A stretch of DNA of 47,071 nt from Flavobacterium sp. ov086 (GCF_900187965.1 NZ_FZNL01000034.1:1-47071); one strand, 5' to 3'; positions 25,360 to 36,000 are shown, counted from the stretch's first letter. The notes: a model not told the origin generated them from the sequence alone. Translations and numbers: made by a program.

Positions 25360-25572
25360 AAAATTAAATTTACATAAACGGAGATTAGTAATAATTAAAA
25401 AGAGCAATTGGCATTATCGATATTTCTCAATTCCCATTATTTAATTATGATTGCAAATCTCCTGAAAATAAAACTTGTGATACTTAACAAATGGTAAAAA
25501 CGAATCGGTTTTTTGTCAGGTATTATTCAAAATTAAGTTATAATTTTGATTGCCTAACTAATTTGGATCAAC

Positions 25573-26154
25573 ATGCCAGTCATCACTAACAACCTCATTT
25601 CTTTTTTGCAGCAGTATCATATATTTGAAGAAAATCAAAAAGAATTAATTTCAGAATATTTTATGGAAAGCAGCCATAAGGAAGGAGATTATCTTTTTTA
25701 TTGTGGGCATGTACCAGATGAATTATTCTTTATCAGTTCGGGTGTCCTCAGAATTTTAGTGCAAAATGAAAACGGTAATAATGTTACCCACTTCTTTTTA
25801 AAAGAAAATCAATTTTGCACCATTTTGAACAATTTTAAGAATGGGACAGTTGCTACAGAAAGCATCCAGGCAGCTTGTAATACCCAGGTTTTTAGAATTT
25901 CAAAAAAACAACTGGAAGTACTCTATTTAAAGATTCCTGCCATTGAATCTATTATAGCACAAACTATTCAACAAACTCTTTTAGACAAGATTCTGATCCG
26001 GAATAGTTATCTGGGACAGGATTCAACAACTAAATATCGAAAATTCATAGAGCAGCAGTCTGATATTGCATCTCGTGTATCGCTAAGTGATATTGCAGCA
26101 TATCTTGAAATAACACCACAATCTCTGAGCAGGATTCGAAGAAATATTAAGTAA
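25573..26154 (+). CDS. Crp/Fnr-family transcriptional regulator
   Basis: A 193-residue protein with an N-terminal cyclic-nucleotide-binding-like beta-barrel (LFYCGHVPDELFFISSGVLRI) and a short C-terminal winged HTH (VSLSDIAAYLEITPQSLSRIRR). Typical of the Bacteroidota Crp/Fnr regulators next to SDR genes. A TAATTTTG box at 25541-25548 could serve its promoter, although the nearest TTTG (25512) leaves a long 25-base spacer. Confidence 0.88.
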   Translation: MPVITNNLISFLQQYHIFEENQKELISEYFMESSHKEGDYLFYCGHVPDELFFISSGVLRILVQNENGNNVTHFFLKENQFCTILNNFKNGTVATESIQAACNTQVFRISKKQLEVLYLKIPAIESIIAQTIQQTLLDKILIRNSYLGQDSTTKYRKFIEQQSDIASRVSLSDIAAYLEITPQSLSRIRRNIK

Positions 26155-26350
26155 AATAGTCACCTCATAAAAGGATGATGAAAAAAACTAAGAAATCAAT
26201 CTTCGGAATTCAGTTGGAGATGTTTTTAAAAAATATAGGTTTCGGCTTGGATTCAATATGAGCGAGCAGGTTTTAACATCAATTATACCCAAAACTAGTA
26301 TTTTATTTTAAATAATAAATACTTATAAATTCGTGTAGTTTTTGAAAATG

Positions 26351-27023
26351 GCAGTGCATTTTAAATTAAGATTTACACTTAGCTATCGTGACGTTGAAGA
26401 AATAATAAAGATTAGAGGAGTGATTGTGGATTATGCCACGATCTAGCGTTGGGTTTATAATTTTGCACCTTTGCTTGAGTCAGAGATGAAGAAGAGAAAA
26501 GGCAGAGTGGGGGCGAGTTGGAGGTTGTATGAAACCTATATCAAAGTAAAAGGTATTTGATGTTATTTATATCGAGCAATAGATAAATCAGGTAATACGG
26601 TTGACTTTCTTTTGACCAGAAAAAGACAAAGAATGAGTGTTTGATCATTTCTAATTAAAGCAATTAGTAATAACTACAAGCCAAGAGTAATAAATATTGA
26701 TAAAAGGGGTTCTAATACTGCCGCTATCAAAGTCTATAACAAACGTTCGTTCTCAAAGACTAAGATCCGACAGTGTAAATATCTCAATAATATTATTGAA
26801 CAGGATCATCGTTTTATCAAGTGGCGAATACAAAATGGATTAGGCTTTAAAAGTTTTGAATCGGCAAGACGAACATTGGGCGGAATTGAATTTGTGCATA
26901 TGCCCAGAAAGAATCAGATGATTGAACCAGGTACAAGTATGTTTAAATCATTCTGTAAATCGGTGGGCTAACTTTTAAATTACTTAAATTCTTATATTTG
27001 ATTCTGACAGATGCGACAAAACC
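26351..27023 (+). pseudogene. Decayed IS6-family transposase copy
   Basis: Clear DNA similarity to the intact IS at 44591-45364, from the fourth or so percent of the transposase to the right inverted repeat (27009-27023, agatgcgacaaaacc). The left end and start codon are gone, and at least three nonsense changes are visible (TAG near 26443, TGA near 26558 and 26641). Inactive. The preceding gap 26155-26350 shows no convincing gene. Confidence 0.85.
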
Positions 27024-27103
27024 CAGTAAGAAAAAAAAGCAGTTCAATGAGTTGCTCTTAGTAAACTCAGAAATGAGTTGTTCTCAGTTGTAGGGGCAAA
27101 AAA

Positions 27104-27472
27104 TTAACGGCGTAAAGATGGATTCTCATTCATAGATTCATCGATCCTAAGAGTTTTTGCTTTTTTAGCAATTATTTTAATTTCGTGTTTGATGATTTTA
27201 CCATTCTCATTTACTTCTAAGACATAAGTTCCAGTGGGATGACCTTCTAAACTTATTGTTTTTGAAACCTCTAATTTGTGGACTATAGCTTGTTTGGTAT
27301 AGATTAAATTGTGGTTTTGATCATAGATCGAGAAAGACGAGGTATTAAGAGCATCAAGAGTAAAGTTTAGTATTTTTGCGTTTGTAGTTGCTATGTTTAA
27401 AATGTAATCTCCTTTTTTACCTTCATAAGTCAAAACCGCTATCAATAACAAGGCAGTAATTAAGCTCTTTAT
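27104..27472 (-). CDS. Small secreted protein, apparent ATA start
   Basis: At least 115 residues (from a TTG at 27451), but the frame continues upstream through KSLITALLLIAVL, which makes a sensible signal peptide starting at an ATA codon (27472-27470) where ATG would be expected. The rest (NIATTNAKILNFTLDALN...SFSIYDQNHNLIYTK...GTYVLEVNENGKIIKHEI) looks like a beta-sandwich with a T9SS-tail-like flavour. Short secreted proteins of this kind are common in flavobacteria. Either the start codon is mutated or a non-standard start is used. Confidence 0.55.
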   Translation of the reverse strand: MKSLITALLLIAVLTYEGKKGDYILNIATTNAKILNFTLDALNTSSFSIYDQNHNLIYTKQAIVHKLEVSKTISLEGHPTGTYVLEVNENGKIIKHEIKIIAKKAKTLRIDESMNENPSLRR

Positions 27473-27818
27473 AATATATATTGTAATTGTTTGATATTCA
27501 GGTAAATTTGGGGATGAAAAACTAAAAAAGAAGTTCGATTTTATGCAAAAAAACTTGTTTTTTAATTATGTAAATTATTGAATTATAGATGTTTTAGTGT
27601 TTTTCTTAAAACTTATGTTGCAAAATGTAATAGTTGGGTGTTTTTCCTGTCATTTTTTATAAAAAATCGTAGTAAGTCCTATGGCCATGCATCTAAGAAG
27701 CTATAGAAGACCTATTAGGATGATATAGAAGAACTTGTAAAGTAGGTATTACCCCAATTTAGAGAATTATGTAAGTTAATTCTTTAATGTAATTTGTTTT
27801 TGTATATCTTTGATAATG

Positions 27819-27967
27819 CGTTACTTGCATTTACCAAAAACAGAACTCAATAAATTTTATATGCCTGTGTAAATTAACGCAAAATAAGCCTTTAAGAATT
27901 ATTCATAACATCATGTCTAGAATTTAAAGGAAAGGAAAAGAGCGAGTAGTGAAATACTTGCTCTTTT
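27819..27967 (+). ncRNA. Candidate small RNA with terminator
   Basis: A -7-like box TATCTTTG (27805-27812), without a clear -33 box, precedes about 120 bases with no open frame and a strong terminator: stem aaaagagcgagta / tacttgctctttt with one G-U pair (27936-27948, 27955-27967), then a T run. The remainder of the gap 27473-28046 shows nothing else. Function unknown. Confidence 0.35.
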
Positions 27968-28046
27968 TTGTTTAATTTAGTTATAAGTCTGTTTGAAGTG
28001 GTATACTAGGTATCTCATTATCTTTGTATAAAGTAAAAGAATAAGC

Positions 28047-28379
28047 TTATGCAGTTTGATCTTCTGTTGTTGCCAAAGGGGCATTTAACTGTACAGACTC
28101 AATTCCTTTATCTCTGGCAATGGAACTTTCATACATTTCGCTAGTGCCGATAATTTGCCCATTTGCAGCTTTTAAATTGAAATAGGGCCTGTCATTACCC
28201 GATGTTTTCTTATTGAATCTAGCAGTATTCTGTGAATTGAATTTTACCGAGTCTATCCCATTGATGCAATTGGATTTGGCTGTATAACCTTCGCTGGATA
28301 GAATAGTTTGCCCATTTGTGGCTTTTAAATTAAATTGGAATTCCCCGTTGGTTCTTTTGGTAATAATAAATTTTCCCAT
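28047..28379 (-). CDS. YegP-like DUF1508 protein (two repeats)
   Basis: A 110-residue protein with two copies of the short DUF1508 unit: FxFNLKATNGQTILSSEGY (residues 14-32) and YFNLKAANGQIIGTSEMY (66-83), each followed by xxxGIxSVxxN. These match the YegP family, small cytoplasmic proteins of unknown function. Single gene with its own short gaps on both sides. Confidence 0.9.
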   Translation of the reverse strand: MGKFIITKRTNGEFQFNLKATNGQTILSSEGYTAKSNCINGIDSVKFNSQNTARFNKKTSGNDRPYFNLKAANGQIIGTSEMYESSIARDKGIESVQLNAPLATTEDQTA

Positions 28380-28545
28380 TTAGGCTTTTGTTTGAGTTAG
28401 TTTGTATTTATAAAATTGTAAAATGGAATTAAATATGGTGCATCATTTTTAAAGTTTGGCAAAAAAACCGGATGCTTTGCAAGTGTTGTATAAAATTACA
28501 GTTAGTTTATAAGGACCATACTATTGGCCCCTTGAATAGAATACC

Positions 28546-28998
28546 TTAAATTAATCGAAACTTTAAATTGCTTTTTTCAATTGAAAACCAGTCTATTTGT
28601 AAAACCTCTTTAATAAATGATTTCAGATCAACGAATGAACTTGGTTTTACCGCATAAAATGTCGCCCCAAGATCGAAAGCTTTATCTATAATTAGAGGAT
28701 CACTAGAGGTGGAAAGTATGATCACAAATAATTCTTTCAAATTCCCACACTGATTTCTTATTTCTTCCAAACATTTAAGTCCATCCTGTTTGGGCATGTT
28801 GATATCCATGAAAATAATATCGGGTAGAGGATTTGGCTCTTTGTAAAGTATATCCATCAACTGCTGACCGTCCTGGGCTTGAGTTAGAATTACTGTGTTG
28901 TCTATCTCAGACAATGCTTCTGCAAACATTTCACGGTCATCATCGTCATCGTCAGCCAAATAAATATTTTTTTGAGAATAGGGAAGCGGTAGAGTCAT
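28546..28998 (-). CDS. Response regulator receiver protein (single domain)
   Basis: A 150-residue CheY-like receiver. The acidic cluster is at 16-20 (ADDDDDD), the phosphoacceptor is Asp65 (IIFMDINMPKQDG), with conserved LSTSSD and the Lys in YAVKPSS. There is no output domain and no histidine kinase nearby, so it is an orphan likely to act through protein contact. Confidence 0.9.
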   Translation of the reverse strand: MTLPLPYSQKNIYLADDDDDDREMFAEALSEIDNTVILTQAQDGQQLMDILYKEPNPLPDIIFMDINMPKQDGLKCLEEIRNQCGNLKELFVIILSTSSDPLIIDKAFDLGATFYAVKPSSFVDLKSFIKEVLQIDWFSIEKSNLKFRLI

Positions 28999-29157
28999 AT
29001 CTATTTTTTTTTTATTAGACTAATACTAGGGTAGGAATTTAGAAAGCGACAAAGGTTTATCTAAAATAGATAGCTGTTAATTGATTGAAAAACAAGAGTA
29101 ATACTCCTGTCTAAGTTAAGAAATAAAAATGTAAAAATGTAAAAAGGTATATCCAGT

Positions 29158-29739
29158 TTATAAATCAAAACCTACAGAAAATTGCCAAACCCTATTTTGT
29201 GCTTTATCCTTATCATATAAATCCCCTAGTCCTAAATGGTAGCGTGCCGATAAAGTTATACCGGAATTTGTTTTAAATCCTGCTCCAAAGTTTAATCCCC
29301 AATCAAAACTATTGGGATCATATTCTTGTGAACTGCTGAAAAGCCCATCATATTCTTCTTTATGTGATATGGCTAATCCAACTTGTGGTCCGGCTTCCAA
29401 AAAGAAATTTTTAGAAGGGTAGGCTTTAAGCATTATTGGCAAGTTTATATAATCTAACTTTTGGGTAAAAGTCCCGCTACTATTTGTTATTTTATATCCT
29501 TGTTGAGAATATAGCAATTCAGGTTGTATAGAAAAGCTTTCGCTGATAAAAGACTCACCGTAAACTCCTATATGAAAACCATGTCGTTGCCCGGTTTCTC
29601 CATCTCCGTCAAAACTTACCGCCGCCAAATTATAGCCTCCTTTTATTCCTGCAGTGGATTTAGGAATAGTGTTGTCCTGTGCATTTATTGTTGTTACGGC
29701 ACCAAAAAATAGTGCTATTATTGAAAATTTTATTTTCAT
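29158..29739 (-). CDS. Outer-membrane beta-barrel protein (porin family)
   Basis: A 193-residue protein with a signal peptide (MKIKFSIIALFFGAVTTINAQ) and eight or so amphipathic strands ending in phenylalanine-type barrel closure (VWQFSVGFDL). It fits the small PorT/OmpA-like barrel family PF13568 (GIKGGYNLAAVSF, SIQPELLYSQQGY, NLPIMLKAYP). It lies 35 bases after the metalloprotease gene on the same strand. Confidence 0.88.
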   Translation of the reverse strand: MKIKFSIIALFFGAVTTINAQDNTIPKSTAGIKGGYNLAAVSFDGDGETGQRHGFHIGVYGESFISESFSIQPELLYSQQGYKITNSSGTFTQKLDYINLPIMLKAYPSKNFFLEAGPQVGLAISHKEEYDGLFSSSQEYDPNSFDWGLNFGAGFKTNSGITLSARYHLGLGDLYDKDKAQNRVWQFSVGFDL

Positions 29740-29774
29740 CTGTTTGGTTTTATAATTGTTTATTTATTAAATTT

Positions 29775-30548
29775 TTATTTTCCTCCATTGGCACGAAGGT
29801 CCGCAATGCATTGCGCATCTAACTCAGGGGCAGTACCTGCTGAAAGCATATTAGAAATACCGGCATTAGATTCTGATGACCAATACATTAAGCATGTTTT
29901 TTCAATGCAGTGTTTCGGATGTTCTGTGTCTTCATGATTGCTTTGCAGGGACGTTCCAAGGTTTGTGAGCCCTAGAATATGACCAAATTCATGGGTAATT
30001 ACTGTGGTCTCCAGCAAACTTCTGTTGGGTTCAAATGGACTGTCGCTTAGATTCTGAATAGTTTGTTCAAAAATAACAAAAGAAGTATTTCTGTATGCCG
30101 TTCCAAGAATAAGTGAAGTTTGAGTGTCTTTTGAAGATTTTCCGTCTGCAAAAAATGCCCAAAGGGCTATTTGGTCTGAATTGTTGTATTTTGTACGATT
30201 AGCATTTTCAATATTTACGATCTCCTGATCGGTGTAAGATGCATTTCCCGGAGCTGGTATAGCATGTTTTACAACACTGATACCGTTTGGTTTGTATGTC
30301 CTTGCGGTAATAAAACTTACAAAATTATTGATTGCTGTACTGCTGGGTTCAAAACCGGTTACATACACCACTTCAATAACCATACTCTTAAATTTTTTAT
30401 CTGATAGTAAATCATTAGCAGAACTTCCGGTTTGCTGTCTGTTTGCACTAGTACTTAGGGCAACTGAATTGTCTGTGCTATCATCCTTTGAACAAGACCC
30501 AACAGAGAGCAACAAAATAATGGTTAATAGAGAAAATGTTTTTTTCAT
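29775..30548 (-). CDS. Zinc metalloprotease lipoprotein
   Basis: A 257-residue lipoprotein (lipobox SVGSC, Cys19). The zinc motif HEFGHILGLTN (186-196) gives His186, Glu187 and His190 as metal/catalytic residues; CLMYW with Met221 suits a metzincin Met-turn. NHEDTEHPKHC between them supplies further His residues. It resembles the membrane metalloprotease family of Bacteroidota. Substrate unknown. Lies between two envelope protein genes on the same strand. Confidence 0.87.
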   Translation of the reverse strand: MKKTFSLLTIILLLSVGSCSKDDSTDNSVALSTSANRQQTGSSANDLLSDKKFKSMVIEVVYVTGFEPSSTAINNFVSFITARTYKPNGISVVKHAIPAPGNASYTDQEIVNIENANRTKYNNSDQIALWAFFADGKSSKDTQTSLILGTAYRNTSFVIFEQTIQNLSDSPFEPNRSLLETTVITHEFGHILGLTNLGTSLQSNHEDTEHPKHCIEKTCLMYWSSESNAGISNMLSAGTAPELDAQCIADLRANGGK

Positions 30549-30628
30549 TTATTATTTTCATTAGTATGTATTTTATTACGAACAGCGAAATTAGCGCTGT
30601 CCGCAATAAACTACCAGTTAAAATCCAG

Positions 30629-31672
30629 TTATATTTGTTTCAGTACAAGTGTTGCCCCCGCATCAGTTGTGCTTTGTAAGGTGATGGTTGTAGCGGTAAA
30701 ATTGGTTACTTTCCAGGTATTATTCAGCAAAGCAAAGGAAGCATTCCCTGAAAAATTCAGTTGTAGAAGTACATTTAATTCCGAGCTTACCCCGTAGGTT
30801 CCATTGACAGTTGTATTTAGTAAATCTGTAGCTTTTACAAGTAAATTATTTGTAAAATCGATGGTAAAATCTTTATAGTTTACCGCTGAGTTTACGCCTG
30901 CCTTTACAAAGGACTCTACTTTAAATTTTCCATTAACTAAAATAGGCTCTATTTTTTTAACATTTTCAGCAGCCAGAGTTAATGCTTCTTGTGTTTTTAC
31001 AGCTGCATTTATAGTGGCTTGCAATTCAGCATCACTGGAAAGCGTTACTTTGCTTCCATCTGCAATTGTTGCTGATATTGGGTAGTTTACAGAATATAAT
31101 TCTGTACTGCTTAAATTAGACATATAGGTAAATAATTGTTGTTCTGATGTAATAACAACGTTTCCTGTTTGTTTAAAACTTAAATCAAATGTCAAAATTG
31201 TAATGGGAAAGCTGATATTTACAGAAGAAACGGCGTTCTGACCCGCTACTTCCGCTGCTGTACAGGCAGTAAGAATCGCATTATATTCTGTTTGACTATT
31301 AACAATAACCTCACTGTAATTGCTTAATTTAACTTTTAATGGAAATTGTAATACAACAGTATCCTGATCATCGTTAAATTGTCCCAAAATAGAAATAACT
31401 TGTTGGTAATCTGCCTGGCTCAGGATAGAAACCTGAACTCCATTAACTTTAGCGGTAACGGGTAACAAAATGGAAGAACATGATGCTCCATCCAAAAAAT
31501 CATCAAAGGAACCGTCATACATAGAAGTACGTTTAAGGTTACTTGTTGTAGTTGAATTGGCTGAATTTGTATTTGGATTTTCGCCCTGTTCATTATCAAT
31601 TTCACTTTGGCATGATGTAAAACCTAAAATAGCCATCAATGCAACTGCGGTAACAATTTTTAATTTTTTCAT
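30629..31672 (-). CDS. Large hypothetical lipoprotein
   Basis: A 347-residue protein with a lipoprotein signal (MKKLKIVTAVALMAILGFTSC, Cys21). The body contains loose repeats of about 80-90 residues in the style VxVxISSxxxYxxxI / ADGSKVTLSSDAELQATIN, likely beta-rich. It diverges from the ECF sigma gene and shares its intergenic region, so it could be a target of that sigma factor. Function unknown. Confidence 0.75.
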   Translation of the reverse strand: MKKLKIVTAVALMAILGFTSCQSEIDNEQGENPNTNSANSTTTSNLKRTSMYDGSFDDFLDGASCSSILLPVTAKVNGVQVSILSQADYQQVISILGQFNDDQDTVVLQFPLKVKLSNYSEVIVNSQTEYNAILTACTAAEVAGQNAVSSVNISFPITILTFDLSFKQTGNVVITSEQQLFTYMSNLSSTELYSVNYPISATIADGSKVTLSSDAELQATINAAVKTQEALTLAAENVKKIEPILVNGKFKVESFVKAGVNSAVNYKDFTIDFTNNLLVKATDLLNTTVNGTYGVSSELNVLLQLNFSGNASFALLNNTWKVTNFTATTITLQSTTDAGATLVLKQI

Positions 31673-31930
31673 AATTTTAAAATTTTATATATTTTTATAG
31701 TAACCAGCGATGTTTTTAGCGCCTTTCTATTGGTAAGACAACCGGGATTATTTTTACCCTATGAAAAATTTAAAAAAAATATAATTTTTTGCAAATAAAA
31801 TCATAATTCACTGATAGTTAATATTTTATTATTTTGATAAATTTTCATAAAAAAGCAATTACGATCAATTCAGCTATTTTTGAAAAATTAATTTACATTT
31901 ACAAACTACAAAAAAAGAATTAATATCTCA

Positions 31931-32446
31931 ATGAGCGACAAGAAAAGTAAACTTTGCCAAGAAAATCACTTTAGGGACTTTTATTTAACGCATGTACAAT
32001 CAGCAAATAATTTTGCTTATTACAAATGTGGAGATGACCAGACTGCATTAGATCTGGTGCAGGATGCGTTTGCCAAAATTTGGGAAAATTGCTCTAAAAT
32101 AGACTTTAGTAAAGTCAAAACGTATTTGTTTACCAGTATTAATAATTTATTTCTAAATACAGTAAAACATCAAAAAGTAGTATTAAGGTACGCTAAAGAT
32201 GCGCCTAATCTGGATATCCATAATCAAAGCCCTGACTATTTGCTTGAAGAGGAAGAATTCAGGATTAAACTCACCAATGCAATTGCATCATTGAGTGATG
32301 TACAAAGGGAAGTTTTTTTATTGAATAGAATAGAGGGGAAAAAATACAGGGAAATTGCGGAGCTACTCGACATTTCTCAAAAAACGGTAGAAAAAAGAAT
32401 GTCCGGTGCACTACAAATATTAAAATCCCAGATAGAAAATATATAA
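31931..32446 (+). CDS. ECF-type RNA polymerase sigma-70 factor
   Basis: A 171-residue sigma factor with region 2 (HFRDFYLTHVQSANNFAYYK...DLVQDAFAKIWEN) and region 4 (SLSDVQREVFLLNRIEGKKY...IAELLDISQKTVEKRMSG). It is followed by a FecR anti-sigma and a TonB receptor, the classic surface-signalling order. A TATTTTTG box (31875-31882) precedes it without a clear -33 box. Confidence 0.93.
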   Translation: MSDKKSKLCQENHFRDFYLTHVQSANNFAYYKCGDDQTALDLVQDAFAKIWENCSKIDFSKVKTYLFTSINNLFLNTVKHQKVVLRYAKDAPNLDIHNQSPDYLLEEEEFRIKLTNAIASLSDVQREVFLLNRIEGKKYREIAELLDISQKTVEKRMSGALQILKSQIENI

Positions 32447-32508
32447 TTTAATGATTTAGCTATAGGGTAATTTAAAAGTTAATTGTCTTATAAACACAGA
32501 GGTATAAA

Positions 32509-33423
32509 ATGAAAAACGAAAAAGAAATATTAAAATGGTTCAATAATGAGCTTTCAGGTAAAGAAATTGAAGATTTAAAACAATCGGAAGATTTACAAAC
32601 ACTTGAAAAGATTAATCATTATGCATCGCAATTCGAGACTCCAAAAGTAGATATTCATGCTGCTCTGGAAGCTTTCGAAGCCAGAAATCATTCTAAAAAG
32701 AAACCAAAAGTAAGAACTTTAAACTACAAAGTTTTTTACCGCGTAGCAGCTGTGCTGGCTATTGTGCTTGCTTCTGCCTATTTCTTATTTTCCAATAACA
32801 TTACATCATTTGAAACTTCAATAGCGCAAACAAAATCGATTACATTGCCAGATCATTCTCAGGCAATATTGAATGCGGGCTCAAAATTAAGTTTTAACGA
32901 AAAAAAATGGGCAGTTAAAAGAGATTTAACTTTAGAGGGAGAAGCTTTTTTCAGGGTAAAGAAAGGACAGACTTTTAGTGTCAACACTGCTGCGGGTGTA
33001 GTAAAAGTTTTGGGAACGCAATTTAATGTAAAACAGCGCAAAAACTACTTTGAGGTTACTTGTTATCACGGTCTGGTAAGTGTTGCCTATAAGCAGACAG
33101 CCGTTAAACTACCACCCGGAAAAACCTTTAGGGTTATAAATGGCACCATTGAAGCCGTTGAAGATTTTAATGCAAAAAAACCTTCCTGGCTTGAGCAGGA
33201 GTCTAGTTTTGATAAAATACCACTCAATCAGGTTATTGCAGAGCTGGAGCGCCAGTACGATATAAAAATAAAAACAGAAGGTGTGGATACCTCAAAACTT
33301 TTCACGGGAAGTTTTACCCATACCAATGAACAAATAGCACTTCAAGCCGTTACTATCCCGCTTAAATTAAGTTACAGGATCGAGGGAAAAACCATTATAT
33401 TTTATAATTATGGTCTCAAATAA
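32509..33423 (+). CDS. FecR-family anti-sigma factor
   Basis: A 304-residue inner-membrane protein: N-terminal cytoplasmic sigma-binding part, one membrane helix (about 77-95), a FecR domain (DHSQAILNAGSKLSF...GEAFFRVKKGQTFSVNT) and a C-terminal DUF4974-type domain (LNQVIAELERQYDIKIK). It senses the TonB receptor signal and releases the upstream sigma factor. The receptor gene overlaps by 14 bp. Confidence 0.93.
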   Translation: MKNEKEILKWFNNELSGKEIEDLKQSEDLQTLEKINHYASQFETPKVDIHAALEAFEARNHSKKKPKVRTLNYKVFYRVAAVLAIVLASAYFLFSNNITSFETSIAQTKSITLPDHSQAILNAGSKLSFNEKKWAVKRDLTLEGEAFFRVKKGQTFSVNTAAGVVKVLGTQFNVKQRKNYFEVTCYHGLVSVAYKQTAVKLPPGKTFRVINGTIEAVEDFNAKKPSWLEQESSFDKIPLNQVIAELERQYDIKIKTEGVDTSKLFTGSFTHTNEQIALQAVTIPLKLSYRIEGKTIIFYNYGLK

Positions 33424-35944
33424 AGGACTGATTTATATATTGATTTGTATTGGCAGTTTTTGTTATGGACAAAATACGGCCAAAAAAATACCTTTAACTG
33501 AGGTTATTATTGCAATAGAAAAACAGTTTAATATTAAGTTCTCCTATGCTGTTGAAGATGTGGCAGCGGTGACCATTGAGAAACCGAATGCTTCTTTCAC
33601 ATTAGAGCAGACCATTGAGTACCTCAACTCGAAAACCCTTTTAAATTTTAAGGCTTTAGACGACCGGTATGTTACCGTTTCAGTACTAAACAAAACAATA
33701 GCCATTTGTGGAACCGTTTTATCCGACGAGACTAAATCTGGTCTGCCCGGTGCCTCAGTGTTTGTGGATGATATAGGCAGGCACTCCATAACAGATCAAA
33801 ACGGTAAATTTAGTATGCAGGATATTCCAATAAATGCCACAGTGACTGTTTCCTATGTGGGTTTTGAATCCAGACAACTTATTGCTAAAGAATTGTTTGC
33901 TGCACAAAACAATTGCAGGGAGATAATTCTTACTACTAAAAACGAGGAATTGAATCAGGTTTTGATCAATGTTTATTTGACTCCCGGTTTGCAAAAATAT
34001 GTCGATGGAAGTACGGTTTTAAATACTAAAAAATTCGGTATCCTTCCCGGATTAACAGAACCTGATATCCTGCAGTCCATTCAGATATTGCCCGGAGTTG
34101 AAAGTACCAATGAAAGTATCGCAAATATTAATGTACGCGGCGGGACTAATGATCAGAATTTAGTGCTCTGGGACAATATTAAGATGTATCATTCTGGCCA
34201 TTTTTTTGGCTTGATATCCGCTTATAATCCCAATCTTACCAATAAAGTTGTTGTGAGTAAAAATGGAACAAGTGCTGAATACAGTGATGGTGTTTCGAGT
34301 ACTATCAATATGTATACAAAAGATTTGGTTTCGAATACCTTTTCAGGTGGTGCAGGTATTAACTGCATTAGTGCTGATGTTTTTTTAGAGATTCCAATAA
34401 CTAAAAAATTAGAATTTCACATCTCAGGACGTCGTTCCATTACTGATGTGGTTGAATCTCCTACCTACACCCAATATTTTGACCGTAGTTTTCAGGATAC
34501 TGAAATCAATGCCGATAGCGACCAGTATGACACCTCTTCTGATTTCTACTTTTATGATTATACGGCTAAATTGCTTTTCGATTTGAACGAAAAACATCAG
34601 TTCAGGGCCAATATTATCGGGATTAATAATGCTCTGGATTACTCGGAAAGGCGGACAAATTCAAGTCAAACCCAATCTAAAATCAGCAATTTATCCCAAA
34701 AAAATATTGGTTATGGAGGAAACTGGAAAGCACAGTGGAATTCAAAGCTAAGCACAAACTTAATAACGTACCTTTCCCGCTATAATATTGATGCTACTGA
34801 TTACAGGGTAGAAACAGATCAGCGCTTAAATGAAGCCAATGAAGTACTGGAAACAGGAACTAAACTCAATACCTATTACAAAAGTAACGATAACCTGAAT
34901 TTTTTGCTAGGTTATCAGTATAATGAAACAGGAATGCTGAACCAAACTGCTGTTAACAAGCCATCTTATGTTAACACTAAAAAAGATGTCTTACTAAATC
35001 ATGCCCTATTCTTTGAGTCCCAATATAATAGAAAGAATACCTATTTGAGAGTGGGATTACGTGCTAACTACTTTCAAAAGTTTGATAAGTTTTTAATAGA
35101 ACCGAGGGTAAATGTTCGGCAAAAATTATCAGAGCAGTTTGCTTTAAAATTAGAGGGGGAATTTAAAAATCAGTCTACAACCCAAATTGTGGATTTTGAA
35201 GATGATTTTTTGGGTGTCGAAAAAAGGCATTGGGTTTTAGTAACCAATAAAGATTTGCCTATTGCCACAAGTAAACAAGGCTCTTTTGGGGTAGAATTCA
35301 ATAAAAACAAACTAAATATTGAGGCGACAGGATTTTATAAATTTGTTGATGGCATAACAGCCTCAAGCCAGGGTTTCTATAACAACTTTCAGTTTACCAG
35401 TGCCAGCGGAAGTTATACGGCCAAAGGCTTTGAATTTTTAGCCAATAAAACAGCCCGTCAATATAGTGTCTGGATGAGTTATACCTTTAGTACAAATAAT
35501 TATGAGTTTGATACTCTTACCCCTTCTGTCTTTCCTAACAATGTCGATATCAGACATTCTGTATCGATTGGTTTTTATTATGAGATTCTTAAAAATGTAA
35601 AAATATCGCTCGGGGCCATGTGGAGAAACGGTCAGCCTTACACCAAACCGGTTGATGGTGATCCGACGGTACAAAGCGGAAATAAAACCCTGGTAAATTA
35701 TGATGCTCCCAATAGTGAGAATCTGGATAATTTCATGCGTTTGGATGCTTCTTTAAATTATAATTTTAATTTCTCACCATCCACTACAGCTTTGCTAACT
35801 GTTGGTGTCATTAATCTTACCAATCGGGATAATGTTATTAATCGCTATTATAAAGTTAATCCAAAGGACTCCAATGAGGCTGTCGAGGTAGATAACAAAT
35901 CACTGGGTTTAACACCCAATATTAGTTTTAGGGTAAATTTTTAA
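33410..35944 (+). CDS. TonB-dependent receptor with N-terminal signalling (STN) domain
   Basis: An 844-residue outer-membrane receptor: signal peptide (about 1-20), an STN-type signalling domain (about 20-88, NIKFSYAVEDVAAVTIEK), a carboxypeptidase-regulatory-like domain (about 95-180), a plug (about 200-310, LQSIQILPGVESTNESIANI) and a barrel ending SFRVNF. The STN domain contacts FecR in such systems. No SusD partner follows, so a siderophore-type or peptide ligand is more likely than a polysaccharide. Ligand unknown. Confidence 0.93.
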   Translation: MVSNKGLIYILICIGSFCYGQNTAKKIPLTEVIIAIEKQFNIKFSYAVEDVAAVTIEKPNASFTLEQTIEYLNSKTLLNFKALDDRYVTVSVLNKTIAICGTVLSDETKSGLPGASVFVDDIGRHSITDQNGKFSMQDIPINATVTVSYVGFESRQLIAKELFAAQNNCREIILTTKNEELNQVLINVYLTPGLQKYVDGSTVLNTKKFGILPGLTEPDILQSIQILPGVESTNESIANINVRGGTNDQNLVLWDNIKMYHSGHFFGLISAYNPNLTNKVVVSKNGTSAEYSDGVSSTINMYTKDLVSNTFSGGAGINCISADVFLEIPITKKLEFHISGRRSITDVVESPTYTQYFDRSFQDTEINADSDQYDTSSDFYFYDYTAKLLFDLNEKHQFRANIIGINNALDYSERRTNSSQTQSKISNLSQKNIGYGGNWKAQWNSKLSTNLITYLSRYNIDATDYRVETDQRLNEANEVLETGTKLNTYYKSNDNLNFLLGYQYNETGMLNQTAVNKPSYVNTKKDVLLNHALFFESQYNRKNTYLRVGLRANYFQKFDKFLIEPRVNVRQKLSEQFALKLEGEFKNQSTTQIVDFEDDFLGVEKRHWVLVTNKDLPIATSKQGSFGVEFNKNKLNIEATGFYKFVDGITASSQGFYNNFQFTSASGSYTAKGFEFLANKTARQYSVWMSYTFSTNNYEFDTLTPSVFPNNVDIRHSVSIGFYYEILKNVKISLGAMWRNGQPYTKPVDGDPTVQSGNKTLVNYDAPNSENLDNFMRLDASLNYNFNFSPSTTALLTVGVINLTNRDNVINRYYKVNPKDSNEAVEVDNKSLGLTPNISFRVNF

Positions 35945-36000
35945 TTAGAAAGACATTTAATTTTACAAACCTTCAATACGTTAGAAGAGGATAATTTGGA

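Noticed and set aside
26175..26261. A 28-codon frame after the Crp/Fnr gene
   Set aside because: Short, no ribosome binding site or promoter, no recognisable features.
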